Below, piece by piece: positions 56,039 to 64,000 of a stretch of DNA of 64,000 nt (positions are counted from its first letter, which is position 1; each line of letters starts with the position of its first letter). The notes under the pieces are model-generated. The model did no database searches. It was not told the DNA's origin and worked only from the letters and a program-made list of their open reading frames with translations. The stretch is from Kangiella geojedonensis (lineage in GTDB: Bacteria > Pseudomonadota > Gammaproteobacteria > Enterobacterales > Kangiellaceae). The translations under genes were made by a program, and so were the position numbers. Where the stretch lies: NCBI RefSeq assembly GCF_000981765.1, contig NZ_CP010975.1:682001-746000 (forward strand). The letters are read 5' to 3'.

Positions 56039-56884
56039 ATGATTCAAGTAAATTCTTTAAATAAACGGTTTGGAAATATTCATGCCGTCAAAGATGTATC
56101 ACTAGAAATACATCCTGGACAAATATTCGGTTTATTGGGGCCTAATGGCGCAGGAAAAAGTACTAGCATTTCTATGATGACAGGATTGATTGAAGCTGAT
56201 TCAGGTTCGGTTAGTTTGTCCGGGTTAAACCCTCAGTCAAAAGAGGCACGCTATAAAATCGGTCTTATCCCGCAAAGTATTGCTTTGTATGAAGAACTGA
56301 CAGCTACTGATAACTTATCGTTTTTTGCTTCGCTTTACGATATCCCTAAAGGTGATTTAGCGTCCAGAATGGACTGGGCTTTAGACTTTGTTGGGTTAAA
56401 AGACAGGGCAGGTGATCGAGTTTCTGGCTTTTCAGGAGGCATGAAGCGTCGTTTAAACTTAGCAGCTTCGTTGTTGCATGATCCTGATTTTATCTTTATG
56501 GACGAGCCAACGGCGGGTGTTGATCCTCAGTCGCGTAATAAGTTGTTTGATAATGTTTTGGAATTGAAAGAGCTGGGTAAGACCATTATCTACACTACTC
56601 ACTACATGGAAGAAGCGCAAAAGCTGTGTGACCAGGTTGGGATTATTGACCATGGGCAGTTATTGGCATTAGGAACTGTCAGTGAGCTGTTGAATCAGCA
56701 TGGTGGAGAGACGCAGATTAGCATTAGCTCAGATCAAGGTGTTAAAGAATTTAAGTCTAGCGATGTTTCCAATGACCTCATCCAAGCGCTACAGGCAAGC
56801 AATAAAGTGCACGATATTTCTGTGAATAGGCCGGATCTTGAAGCAGTATTTTTGAACTTAACCGGCCGTCAACTAAGGGACTAA
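56039..56884 (+). CDS. ABC-2 exporter ATP-binding protein
   Basis: 281 residues with Walker A GPNGAGKST, signature FSGGMKRRL, Walker B DFIFMDEPTAGVD and the switch His in YTTHYMEEA. A CcmA/drug-export type ATPase. Start at 56039 chosen for the strong GGGGAAGGA site; an in-frame ATG at 56009 lies in the upstream palindrome and has none. The C-terminal 60 residues are the accessory domain common in this class. Its permease gene starts 13 bp later. Substrate unknown. Confidence 0.92.
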   Translation: MIQVNSLNKRFGNIHAVKDVSLEIHPGQIFGLLGPNGAGKSTSISMMTGLIEADSGSVSLSGLNPQSKEARYKIGLIPQSIALYEELTATDNLSFFASLYDIPKGDLASRMDWALDFVGLKDRAGDRVSGFSGGMKRRLNLAASLLHDPDFIFMDEPTAGVDPQSRNKLFDNVLELKELGKTIIYTTHYMEEAQKLCDQVGIIDHGQLLALGTVSELLNQHGGETQISISSDQGVKEFKSSDVSNDLIQALQASNKVHDISVNRPDLEAVFLNLTGRQLRD

Positions 56885-56897
56885 GGGGAGTATCGAC

Positions 56898-58184
56898 ATG
56901 AAAAAAATTGTAGCTTTGATGAAAAAAGATATTAAGTTGTTATTTCGGGACAAGATGGCGGTGTTCTTCACCTTTGTATTCCCTCTAGTGTTTGCTTTTA
57001 TATTTGGTTCGATATTCTCTGGCGATGGTGGTGGTTCAAAAGCCTTGAAAGTTGCTGTGGTTGATTTGGATCAAACCGAGCAATCTCAGCAGTTTGTGAA
57101 AAGCATTGATGATGCGGATGAGTTTACGGTTACCTTGACCACTGAAGATAAAGCTAAAGATTTAGTCCGTCGTGGCAAGCGTGTGGCTTATTTTATTTTG
57201 CCCGAAGGGTTTGGAGAAGATTACCAAGGCGTCTTTTCTGGTAGCCCTCCTGAGATTCTCGTCGGCATTGATCCTTCGCGAACCGCTGAAGCTGGTTACC
57301 TCGAAGGTTCTTTGATGAAACTTGGTATTAATCGTTTTGAACAAGCATTTTCTGATCCCTCTGCAATGATTGAGCAGTTAGATACTTCAATGGCTGAAAT
57401 TCAACAAAGTGATGGCATCCCTGCTGAGTGGAAGTCTTTGCTGGGGGATTACCTGCCTAAAATGAAGCAACTGACTGAGCAAGAGTTAGGGGGTGATTCA
57501 GAGTTTACCTTTGGTGGGGATGGTGAAGCTAATCCGATGATGCCATTAAAAGTTACTAAGCAGGAAGAGGTGGTTCAGCGAGCGGGGCCACAGAACGCTT
57601 TTGCCATTACAATTCCACAGGGTGTTATCTGGGCTATCATGGGGTGTGTTATCGGTTTTGCGATAAGTCTCGTTCAAGAAAAAACATTAGGTACTATGAA
57701 TCGTTTAATCGTTGCGCCAATTAGTCGTACACAAATAGTCGCGGGCAAAGCTCTGGGTTGTTTCACGGCACAAATAGCTGTGGTGGCGTTATTATTCCTA
57801 GTCGCATACTTTATTCTAGGCGTTCGCTTTAACTTCCCTAAGTTAGTGTTAGCTGCTGTGGCTTCTGGTGTGTGTTTTGTTGGCTTGATGATGTTCTTTG
57901 CATCACTAGCTAAAACAGAACGTTCCGTTGCCGGTATCACCAACGCATTTTTACTCATGATGGGTATGGTCGGTGGAGCCATGATTCCATTGTTTATAAT
58001 GCCAGGTTGGATGCAGGCCATCAGTAATTTTAGCCCGGTTAAGTGGGCGATTGTTGCTTTTGAAGGAGCGATTTGGCGTAACTTTAGTTATGCAGAAATG
58101 ATGACGCCAGTATTAATTTTAATCGCAATCGGTGTGGTCGCTTTTATTTTAGGAACGCGCATGGTAAAACTTGAGGAAGCCTAA
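56898..58184 (+). CDS. ABC-2 type permease
   Basis: 428 residues, YhhJ/drug-export type. One N-terminal helix (about 18-38, MAVFFTFVFPLVFAFIFGSIF), a large extracytoplasmic domain (about 45-235), and five C-terminal helices (from about 240: GVIWAIMGCVIGFAISLVQ through LILIAIGVVAFILG). Internal EKTLGTMNRLIVAPISRTQIVAGKALG is the conserved coupling region of the family. Forms one exporter with the preceding ATPase. Substrate unknown. Confidence 0.92.
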   Translation: MKKIVALMKKDIKLLFRDKMAVFFTFVFPLVFAFIFGSIFSGDGGGSKALKVAVVDLDQTEQSQQFVKSIDDADEFTVTLTTEDKAKDLVRRGKRVAYFILPEGFGEDYQGVFSGSPPEILVGIDPSRTAEAGYLEGSLMKLGINRFEQAFSDPSAMIEQLDTSMAEIQQSDGIPAEWKSLLGDYLPKMKQLTEQELGGDSEFTFGGDGEANPMMPLKVTKQEEVVQRAGPQNAFAITIPQGVIWAIMGCVIGFAISLVQEKTLGTMNRLIVAPISRTQIVAGKALGCFTAQIAVVALLFLVAYFILGVRFNFPKLVLAAVASGVCFVGLMMFFASLAKTERSVAGITNAFLLMMGMVGGAMIPLFIMPGWMQAISNFSPVKWAIVAFEGAIWRNFSYAEMMTPVLILIAIGVVAFILGTRMVKLEEA

Positions 58185-58203
58185 CCTCATAACCCTAAAT
58201 TGA

Positions 58204-58431
58204 ATGAGTACACTAGATTCCTTACAACATCAAATAGATGAGCTTCAAACGAAGCTCGCCTTTCAAGACGATACGATCGAACAACTTAATCGTATCGTCT
58301 CCAAGCAAGACGAGATCATACGCCTTATGCAGGCCAAGTTTTCTCTTATTGGCGATAAGATTCAAACGATTGAATCTAATCTGCCTAATAAGGCATTCAA
58401 TCCAGATGACGAGGTGCCACCACATTATTAG
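58204..58431 (+). CDS. slyX: SlyX protein
   Basis: 75-residue coiled-coil protein; family blocks IDELQTKLAFQDDTIEQLN and a C-terminal PPHY are diagnostic. Function unknown. Starts 19 bp after the ABC permease, likely the same transcript. Confidence 0.9.
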   Translation: MSTLDSLQHQIDELQTKLAFQDDTIEQLNRIVSKQDEIIRLMQAKFSLIGDKIQTIESNLPNKAFNPDDEVPPHY

Positions 58432-58486
58432 CAGAGCTTTGTTTGTTACCCGCCTTGTCAGTTACAGTTAATAGAAGGAGGTTACC

Positions 58487-59869
58487 TTGACTCAAGGTCG
58501 TAAAAGTAATCAATTTCGTACTGAAACCGATAGTATGGGGGAGGTTAAAGTCCCCCAAGATGCACTTTATGCCGCACAGACCCAGCGAGCAGTCGATAAT
58601 TTTAATATCAGCTCACTGACGCTCCCGCTAGAGTTTATTCAACAAATTATTACCATCAAGCAAACCGCTGCTGAAACCAACCTTGAGCTTGGTCAACTGC
58701 CTAAAACAAAAGCCCAAGCTATTATCAAAGCAACTGAAAAGCTCTTTAAGAGCGGACTAATTAACGCCACTCACTTTCCAGTTGATGTCTTCCAGACTGG
58801 CTCTGGAACGAGTACAAACATGAACGTTAATGAAGTCGTTGCTCACATTGCTTCAAGTACGCGGACAACAATACATCCAAATGATGATGTGAATATGGGG
58901 CAAAGTAGTAATGATGTGATTCCAACCGCTATTTCTATGATGGCTACTGAACAGCTGATTAAACATTTAATACCGGCTGTAGAAAGTCTGATAGAAACGA
59001 TTAAAGCAAAAGGCAGAACACTCAAGTCAGTGCTTAAAACGGGGCGCACGCACTTGATGGATGCGATGCCACTGAGCATGGAGCAGGAGTTGTCGGGCTG
59101 GGCTTACCAAATTCAACTGACGCTAAAAAATCTTAAGAACATTATTTCTCAGGTGAGTGAGTTAGCGCAAGGTGGTACAGCTATTGGAACGGGTATCAAT
59201 AGCAGTCCTAAATTTAAATCCCTGTTTGTTGAAAAGTTAAAAAATAAAACGGGGTTGCCCTATAAAAAAGCAGGAAATGCGTTTGCGAGTATTTCGGGTC
59301 AAGACTCGAGTGTTGCTTTATCGGGGATCTTAAATACTCTCGCTACCGCTTTGATGAAAATTAGTAATGATTTACGCTGGATGAATAGTGGCCCTGTCAG
59401 CGGTTTGGGCGAGATTCGCCTAAAGGCGATTCAGCCGGGTAGCAGTATTATGCCAGGTAAAGTTAATCCTGTGGTACCAGAAGCTGTAACGATGGCTGCT
59501 GCACAAATCATAGGTAATCATACCAGTATCACCGTTGGTGCACAGGCGGGGAACTTTCAACTTAATGTGATGTTGCCGATGATTGCGTACAACTTGCATC
59601 AGTCGCTAGAGCTGGCAACCAACTCTTCATTGCATATTGCTGATACGATCAAAAACTTCGAGCCTAATAAAGAGTTACTTGACCAGTTGTTAAATAAAAA
59701 TGCAATTTTGGCAACCGCTTTAGCACCAAAGGTCGGCTACGAAAAAGCTTCAGAAATCGTGTATAAAGCAAGAAAAGAAGCAAGAACCATTTTAGATGTG
59801 GCGGTAGAGCTGACCACCATGTCAGAGAAAGAATTATCTAAAGTCTTAGACCCAAAGAAATTGACTTAA
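58487..59869 (+). CDS. fumC: Class II fumarate hydratase FumC
   Basis: Reversible hydration of fumarate to malate in the TCA cycle, homotetramer without iron-sulfur cluster. 460 residues with SGTSTNMNVNEVVA, TGRTHLMDAMP and the signature GSSIMPGKVNPVVPE carrying the catalytic Ser. The start is a TTG at 58487 with a near-ideal GAAGGAGG site 5 bp upstream; no ATG fits the N-terminus. Cytoplasmic. Distinguished from AspA by FumC-like N-terminal ETDSMGEVKVP. Confidence 0.94.
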   Translation: MTQGRKSNQFRTETDSMGEVKVPQDALYAAQTQRAVDNFNISSLTLPLEFIQQIITIKQTAAETNLELGQLPKTKAQAIIKATEKLFKSGLINATHFPVDVFQTGSGTSTNMNVNEVVAHIASSTRTTIHPNDDVNMGQSSNDVIPTAISMMATEQLIKHLIPAVESLIETIKAKGRTLKSVLKTGRTHLMDAMPLSMEQELSGWAYQIQLTLKNLKNIISQVSELAQGGTAIGTGINSSPKFKSLFVEKLKNKTGLPYKKAGNAFASISGQDSSVALSGILNTLATALMKISNDLRWMNSGPVSGLGEIRLKAIQPGSSIMPGKVNPVVPEAVTMAAAQIIGNHTSITVGAQAGNFQLNVMLPMIAYNLHQSLELATNSSLHIADTIKNFEPNKELLDQLLNKNAILATALAPKVGYEKASEIVYKARKEARTILDVAVELTTMSEKELSKVLDPKKLT

Positions 59870-59936
59870 AGTAAACTAACTTAGGGGTTTAGGGTCTAAA
59901 TTACTGTTGGTGTAACGGCTGGGGTGAGGTGTAGGT

Positions 59937-61043
59937 ATGAAAAACATAACAATGACCGCGTTATATGTAGCGTTAGGTCTAGTGGCTTTCAAAAGCTCTC
60001 AAGCGGTAGAGCGAGGGCCACTATTAATGTCAGAGGTTCCTTCGGACCAAGTTTACAGCGAGAGCGATATTACGGCTATTAAGAGTCAAGATATAGAAGC
60101 TCATAAAAGCACAGCTACAAACTCGTTGGCACAGGAGTATCAGTTATATATCAAGGTTAAAGCGATGGCCGTAAGAGGTTTATCTGATGAAGAAATAAGC
60201 TTTTTAAACCAAGCCTCTCGGCACAAAGCGACTGCATTTCAACGCCATCCAGAAGGGCCGATTGCGGTGCCTGTGTTCGATGTGGCTTCTTTAGCCAAAC
60301 ATAAATTATTTATGGCGGATGTCTATCATCAGCAAAAAGAATTATCCCCTCTATTAAACGCTGACCCCGCATCATTTGCTAGAATGAGTACAGCAACTCC
60401 AGCCAATACTCAAGCTGCGAAACTGCTATTAGAAGGTAGTGTACCGAAAGCTGATGGTGAAGTTTCTTCAGCATCAATTTCTTCAACCATGACGAATTTA
60501 CTGGTAGACCAGTATAAACATATTGATAGTGAAAGCAGTCTTGTCTTGTTGAAAGCTTTAGTTGAAGCAACACATAATTACTCTGCAGCAGAAGCACTAT
60601 TAACTTCTAAACAAAAGTCTCCACTGAAACATCACTTCCTTGAGAACTTAGGTAATTACTTTAGTGAACGTGAACAAGAAGTGCTACTCAAACAGCTTAT
60701 CGCCAATGAGTCAGAGCTTGCCTCTCAAGCATTAATTAAGTATGGGCAGTTACCACTTAGCATCCTTGATGCTGACCTGTTATATACAAAACTGGCTGAC
60801 CCAAAACTTGGCGCTAGCAGTGCTTTATCTATTGCGCGACTATTGGAAACGAGTCCTGACTATGCCCGAGTGATAAACCATGTAAAGGCCCATCAAAAGT
60901 CTAGAGCCGCCACTGCTAATAGTTTATTGGTGTTAAAACTGGCAGATACTGCAGAATCCAAAGCTGCGCTACAAGATATTCTTGATAAGGGTTATTTACA
61001 GTTTGAAGATATGAAAGTAGAGGTGTACACATGGTTAAATTAA
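59937..61043 (+). CDS. Secreted helical repeat protein, unknown function
   Basis: 368 residues with a signal peptide (hydrophobic stretch about 6-20, cleavage near SQA-VE). Residues from about 180 form repeated helix pairs, resembling HEAT/Armadillo repeats (for example ALVEATHNYSAAEALLTS, LIANESELASQALIKYG, LADTAESKAALQDILD). No recognised family. It overlaps the M14 carboxypeptidase start by 13 bp, so the two are coupled and probably work together outside the cytoplasm, perhaps as an inhibitor, chaperone or substrate-binding partner (inference). Confidence 0.7.
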   Translation: MKNITMTALYVALGLVAFKSSQAVERGPLLMSEVPSDQVYSESDITAIKSQDIEAHKSTATNSLAQEYQLYIKVKAMAVRGLSDEEISFLNQASRHKATAFQRHPEGPIAVPVFDVASLAKHKLFMADVYHQQKELSPLLNADPASFARMSTATPANTQAAKLLLEGSVPKADGEVSSASISSTMTNLLVDQYKHIDSESSLVLLKALVEATHNYSAAEALLTSKQKSPLKHHFLENLGNYFSEREQEVLLKQLIANESELASQALIKYGQLPLSILDADLLYTKLADPKLGASSALSIARLLETSPDYARVINHVKAHQKSRAATANSLLVLKLADTAESKAALQDILDKGYLQFEDMKVEVYTWLN

Positions 61044-62929
61044 CAGCATGCATGGTGACTTCTGCGCTAGTTTTCATGTCCGGAGTGGCTTCTGCAGAAG
61101 TATTGAATTACACCGAAAACACTAACTCTAATAATCAATTAGCCATAGGCTACCCTGTGCCGATTCCCGTGGACTCGTTAACAGCTGTCGATGGTTTCAG
61201 AGCTTACGATAGTTTACATAGCCAACATCAGTCCTTGGCTATCACCCATGCTGAAGTGCGGAGTAGTGTCATCGGGCAAACGCACAATAACCGCGATATT
61301 TATGTCTATCGTTTTGGCGACAGCGATAATCAAACCAATGATGGTCTTACAGAACCTGCGTTTCTAATTAACGGCACGATTCATGCCCGAGAGTGGCAGA
61401 GTCCTGAAGTGGTTACCGAACTGATGGAGCAGTTAACCGAGAAAAAAGACGACCAAAGTGTGGTGGAATATTTATTAGATAACACCAATATCATTATCCT
61501 GCCGGTTATGAATATTGATGGTTTTTTACAGACTCAGCGTTTCCCAACACAAGTAACTCAGTCGCCAGGCACTAATGCAGGATCAACACCGGGTCAAAAA
61601 TTTTCTCAGCCACGAGATGGACGTATGCGACGTAAAAATATGCCAAATGTTGACGAGGTTTTATCGACAGAAGGCGACCGCTTAAGAGGTGTTGATTTAA
61701 ATCGTAACGGTACAGCTTTCTTTGGTGTTCAACCGGGCAATAGCGATCCAGACAGTTTGATTTATGGTGGTGTGTCGGCCCAGTCTGAACCTGAAACTCA
61801 AGCGTTATTGGCGGCGGCTCAGTTAGGGCCAAGGAACCGATTACGTTTTTATCAGGATACCCATTCTTTCTCGAGAGTGTTATTCGTGCCACAGCCAAAT
61901 AATAGCCGAAGAAACACTATCACTAACAGTTTGGCTGCAAAATTCCAGTCTACTACCCAAGCCCAGGGTGCAAATTATTTTCCTGTGATCGATCAGGTTG
62001 GTAGCGGCATTCCGACGACCGCTGATTACTTTGCCTTTACCGACCTTATTCCAACTTGGACGCTTGAAATAGAACCTCCTCAGGGTTTCTCCGGCGAACC
62101 TAATGGCGGTGCTTTTTATGGTGGCACAGGGGCGAGTCACTCTGGTTTCATTATGCCGGATAGTGAAATTAATCGCACTCGTAATCAGCTGGCTCCTGCG
62201 CAAATTTTAATGTTCTATCATCAAGCTGGACCTGCTCACGTCAAAGAAGTTCGGTTGGTTAATAGTGAGGGCAATGATGTCTATTCGGCTACTTGGAGCG
62301 GTGGGACATCTAGAAGCTTGAATGTCGCGACCAACAACACCCTCGAAGGCGGTGAAAGCTATAGCTTGTATGTCAGCTTTAACAAGCCCATGCGAGTTAG
62401 AAACACGGCTGGAAATATTGCTCAATACACGGGGCAGTCAGTCAGCTTATCGCCAACCGTAACCATTACCGGTAATGGCGGAAGTGGCAACTTTACACGT
62501 TCAATCAACACCACTAATAGCAGTTGGCTGAACCAGGACGTGGATGGATTTACTTTTTCACAATATCATGACGATGCTTTCAAAGTAGACTTTACATTAC
62601 CAACGGATATCCCTGTCAGCACCAATACCGGCACTACGGACATGAGTATCAACATCTCAGTGCAAGACTTGGCTGGATTAGAATTAGATGCCAACCCTGC
62701 CACAGCTGTTGATTGGAGCGGGGGGGCTTGGACTAATTATGAAAGCTCAAGCGGTCAGTCCGGTATTACTGGTGGTACTGATTCTTCTTATAATATAAAA
62801 GTTTCGAATCAGAACTTAACTCTATCCGAGCCGCAGTCTAGCGGTGGCGGTGGAGGAAGTGTCCCTTGGGCATTACTAGTACTACTGGGTTTGTGCGGTT
62901 TAAGACGCTTTAATCCAAGCTCTCATTAA
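61031..62929 (+). CDS. M14-family zinc carboxypeptidase with GlyGly-CTERM sorting signal
   Basis: 632-residue secreted peptidase. Signal peptide about 1-22. The catalytic domain (about 50-400) has zinc ligands His118 and Glu121 in GTIHAREW and His278 in QDTHSFSR, the substrate-binding NRNG in GVDLNRNG, and the general base Glu346 in WTLEIEPP. After it comes a beta-rich region (about 400-600). The C-terminus (604-632) is Ser/Gly-rich, then a hydrophobic helix with short Arg tail: GGGGGSVPWALLVLLGLCGLRR. This is the GlyGly-CTERM tripartite signal handled by rhombosortase after type II secretion. Start uses an ATG inside the upstream gene. Confidence 0.93.
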   Translation: MVKLTACMVTSALVFMSGVASAEVLNYTENTNSNNQLAIGYPVPIPVDSLTAVDGFRAYDSLHSQHQSLAITHAEVRSSVIGQTHNNRDIYVYRFGDSDNQTNDGLTEPAFLINGTIHAREWQSPEVVTELMEQLTEKKDDQSVVEYLLDNTNIIILPVMNIDGFLQTQRFPTQVTQSPGTNAGSTPGQKFSQPRDGRMRRKNMPNVDEVLSTEGDRLRGVDLNRNGTAFFGVQPGNSDPDSLIYGGVSAQSEPETQALLAAAQLGPRNRLRFYQDTHSFSRVLFVPQPNNSRRNTITNSLAAKFQSTTQAQGANYFPVIDQVGSGIPTTADYFAFTDLIPTWTLEIEPPQGFSGEPNGGAFYGGTGASHSGFIMPDSEINRTRNQLAPAQILMFYHQAGPAHVKEVRLVNSEGNDVYSATWSGGTSRSLNVATNNTLEGGESYSLYVSFNKPMRVRNTAGNIAQYTGQSVSLSPTVTITGNGGSGNFTRSINTTNSSWLNQDVDGFTFSQYHDDAFKVDFTLPTDIPVSTNTGTTDMSINISVQDLAGLELDANPATAVDWSGGAWTNYESSSGQSGITGGTDSSYNIKVSNQNLTLSEPQSSGGGGGSVPWALLVLLGLCGLRRFNPSSH

Positions 62930-62944
62930 TGTGATGAAGCACTT

Positions 62945-62976
62945 GCAAGGATTTTAGGGCTTCCTAAGATCCTTGC
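62945..62976. repeat. Hairpin between convergent genes
   Basis: GCAAGGAT-T-TTAGG and CCTAA-G-ATCCTTGC pair over 13 of 14 bases around a GCTT loop, overlapping the stop codon of the EamA gene. No T-run. Probably terminates or stabilises both transcripts. Confidence 0.55.
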
Positions 62977-63850
62977 GATTAATAACGAAAACGTTTCCTA
63001 AAGCAATTAAAGCGATGCCTGTTGCGACCGTCCAGGTCCATTGAAACCCTTCAAATAATGTCGAAATAATCAAAGCTACCGCTGGGAACAATACCACGGC
63101 ATAAGATGCTTTATGGACGCCAATTCGTCGGAGTAAGGTTAGGTAGCAGCCAAACGCAAATACTGAGCCAAATAGCGCCAAATAAACCAAGCTGATGTTA
63201 TAAGACGCTGATAGGTTATAGGTGATTTCTTTACCCTGAGCCAAGCCTACAAGCAAGCTAAATATGGCACCATAAGCCATACCGTAGGTATTCATCTGGA
63301 TCACCGGTAAATCGTATTTTTGTGTCTGCACAGAGACCAGGTTACCAATTGAGGCAGCGAGGACGCCAAGTATTGCCAACGTTAGTCCCAAAATCGCTGT
63401 GTTTTCTAAACTAAAGTTATTCAGTTCATCCCAAAATATAAAGACCATGCCAATCAAGCCTAAGGTAGAGCCTATTGCCAGCCTGAGAGTAATCGGTGTT
63501 TTAAAGAAAATCCTTGAGTTGATGATATTGACGATTAAGACGGAGGAAAATATCACCGAAGCCATGGCGGAGCTAAGGTACTCTTGTGCATGGTACAACA
63601 ACATATAATTTAAGCTGAACATGCAAACGCCCAATAAGACTAACCACAAGTGCTGAAGTAGGTTAAATTTGAGCGGAAGCTTCTTAACTAAGCAATAAAG
63701 CCATAAAAGTAGAGCCGCTAAGGCGAAACGATAGAAAGTCGAGTATTCGTGCGCTACTCCATCCAGTTGGTACTCAATAGCAAACCAAGTACTTCCCCAG
63801 ATTAAAACACACAGCGCGTACAACACGCCCGTAGACATTAACAACTTCAT
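62954..63850 (-). CDS. EamA/DMT-family transporter
   Basis: 298-residue inner-membrane protein with about ten helices, organised as two EamA halves (starts IWGSTWFAIEYQL and FVSVQ-like NLVSVQTQKYDLP). The short N-terminal WGSTWFA motif is typical of drug/metabolite exporters of amino acids or antimetabolites. Substrate unknown. Divergent from the flavoprotein gene at 63941. Confidence 0.87.
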   Translation of the reverse strand: MKLLMSTGVLYALCVLIWGSTWFAIEYQLDGVAHEYSTFYRFALAALLLWLYCLVKKLPLKFNLLQHLWLVLLGVCMFSLNYMLLYHAQEYLSSAMASVIFSSVLIVNIINSRIFFKTPITLRLAIGSTLGLIGMVFIFWDELNNFSLENTAILGLTLAILGVLAASIGNLVSVQTQKYDLPVIQMNTYGMAYGAIFSLLVGLAQGKEITYNLSASYNISLVYLALFGSVFAFGCYLTLLRRIGVHKASYAVVLFPAVALIISTLFEGFQWTWTVATGIALIALGNVFVINRKDLRKP

Positions 63851-63940
63851 AAACCGACTCAGATGCTTTTAATGTGCAGATGATGCCATAGATGGTAGAA
63901 TTCTGCTCGATTATTTTGAGTTGCTTTTAAGTTGGTCGGT

Positions 63941-64000
63941 ATGCAAGAAAGAGACGTTATTATTATTGGTGCAGGCGCTGCTGGGCTTATGTGTGCCATT
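63941..64000 (+). CDS. NAD(P)/FAD-dependent oxidoreductase, 3' partial
   Basis: Only 20 codons are inside the window. They read MQERDVIIIGAGAAGLMCAI, a dinucleotide-binding GxGxxG Rossmann start typical of the HI0933/YhiN flavoprotein family. The start codon is an ATG with a GGTCGGT stretch just upstream. The rest lies beyond the window edge. Confidence 0.6.
   Translation, partial: MQERDVIIIGAGAAGLMCAI

Noticed and set aside
1-64000. tRNA/rRNA genes, CRISPR arrays, insertion sequences, prophage, defence islands
   Set aside because: I looked through the intergenic stretches and found no cloverleaf-like sequence, no regularly spaced repeats and no transposase, integrase or nuclease cluster. 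A tRNAscan or CRISPR finder run would settle this.

Overview
The window is a chromosomal segment of a marine-type gammaproteobacterium. The gene content (AST arginine catabolism, PsrA/FadE, RlmKL, RdgC, SlyX, FklB, YchJ, MltF, OmpW, an orphan PilB/GspE-type ATPase, a GlyGly-CTERM protease and a large TonB receptor) and the moderate GC suggest a Kangiella-like organism, but that placement is inference. The first gene is cut at its 5' end and the last at its 3' end. I saw no tRNA, rRNA, CRISPR array, transposase or prophage gene, so this is mostly core genome with dispersed small repeats.

Layout. 1-2.0 kb: an M56 (BlaR1-like) membrane peptidase with a coiled-coil insert and a TonB-type C-terminus. 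2.1-7.4 kb: arginine succinyltransferase pathway, astA-astD-astB reading left and astC reading right from a shared 233-bp control region; astE is not here. 7.6-8.2 kb: OmpW-like porin with a possible FNR site. 8.5-12.5 kb: tesA divergent from the ybbA-ybbP ABC exporter. 12.7-18.7 kb: topA, pyrD, rlmL. 18.7-19.8 kb: a Lys/Ala-rich H1/AlgP-like protein and a glutaredoxin-like protein. 20.0-23.2 kb: psrA-fadE, fatty-acid control and beta-oxidation. 23.4-26.9 kb: a short 2-isopropylmalate synthase, a HolD-like unknown, rimI, and a YbdG-type mechanosensitive channel. 27.0-29.4 kb: prfC and a TatD-family nuclease. 29.5-34.4 kb: TonB receptor and orphan GspE-type ATPase. 34.5-40.0 kb: mltF and purL. 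40.2-43.3 kb: small proteins of unknown function on the minus strand, four of them probably one operon. 43.5-47.3 kb: gshA, putP, uspA-like. 47.6-49.9 kb: SatD-DUF3307 pair and a DUF6279 lipoprotein. 50.1-53.0 kb: a lipoprotein fused to a pilin-like domain, and fklB. 53.1-56 kb: rdgC, an unusual nucleotidyltransferase-like protein, ychJ. 56-59.9 kb: ABC-2 exporter, slyX, fumC. 59.9-63 kb: a secreted unknown translationally coupled to an M14 carboxypeptidase. 63-64 kb: an EamA transporter and the start of a flavoprotein.

Main points for a second look: (1) the 715-aa lipoprotein whose last 130 residues look like a type IV pilin without a prepilin cleavage site; (2) three copies of a ~25-bp operator-like motif over the satD promoter; (3) two families of intergenic hairpin repeats, two copies each; (4) a 2-isopropylmalate synthase that ends exactly before the regulatory domain; (5) a three-gene overlapping operon coupling RdgC to a nucleotidyltransferase-like protein and YchJ; (6) a four-gene membrane/secreted unknown cluster at 41.0-43.3 kb; (7) an internal duplication flanking the coiled coil of the M56 peptidase.
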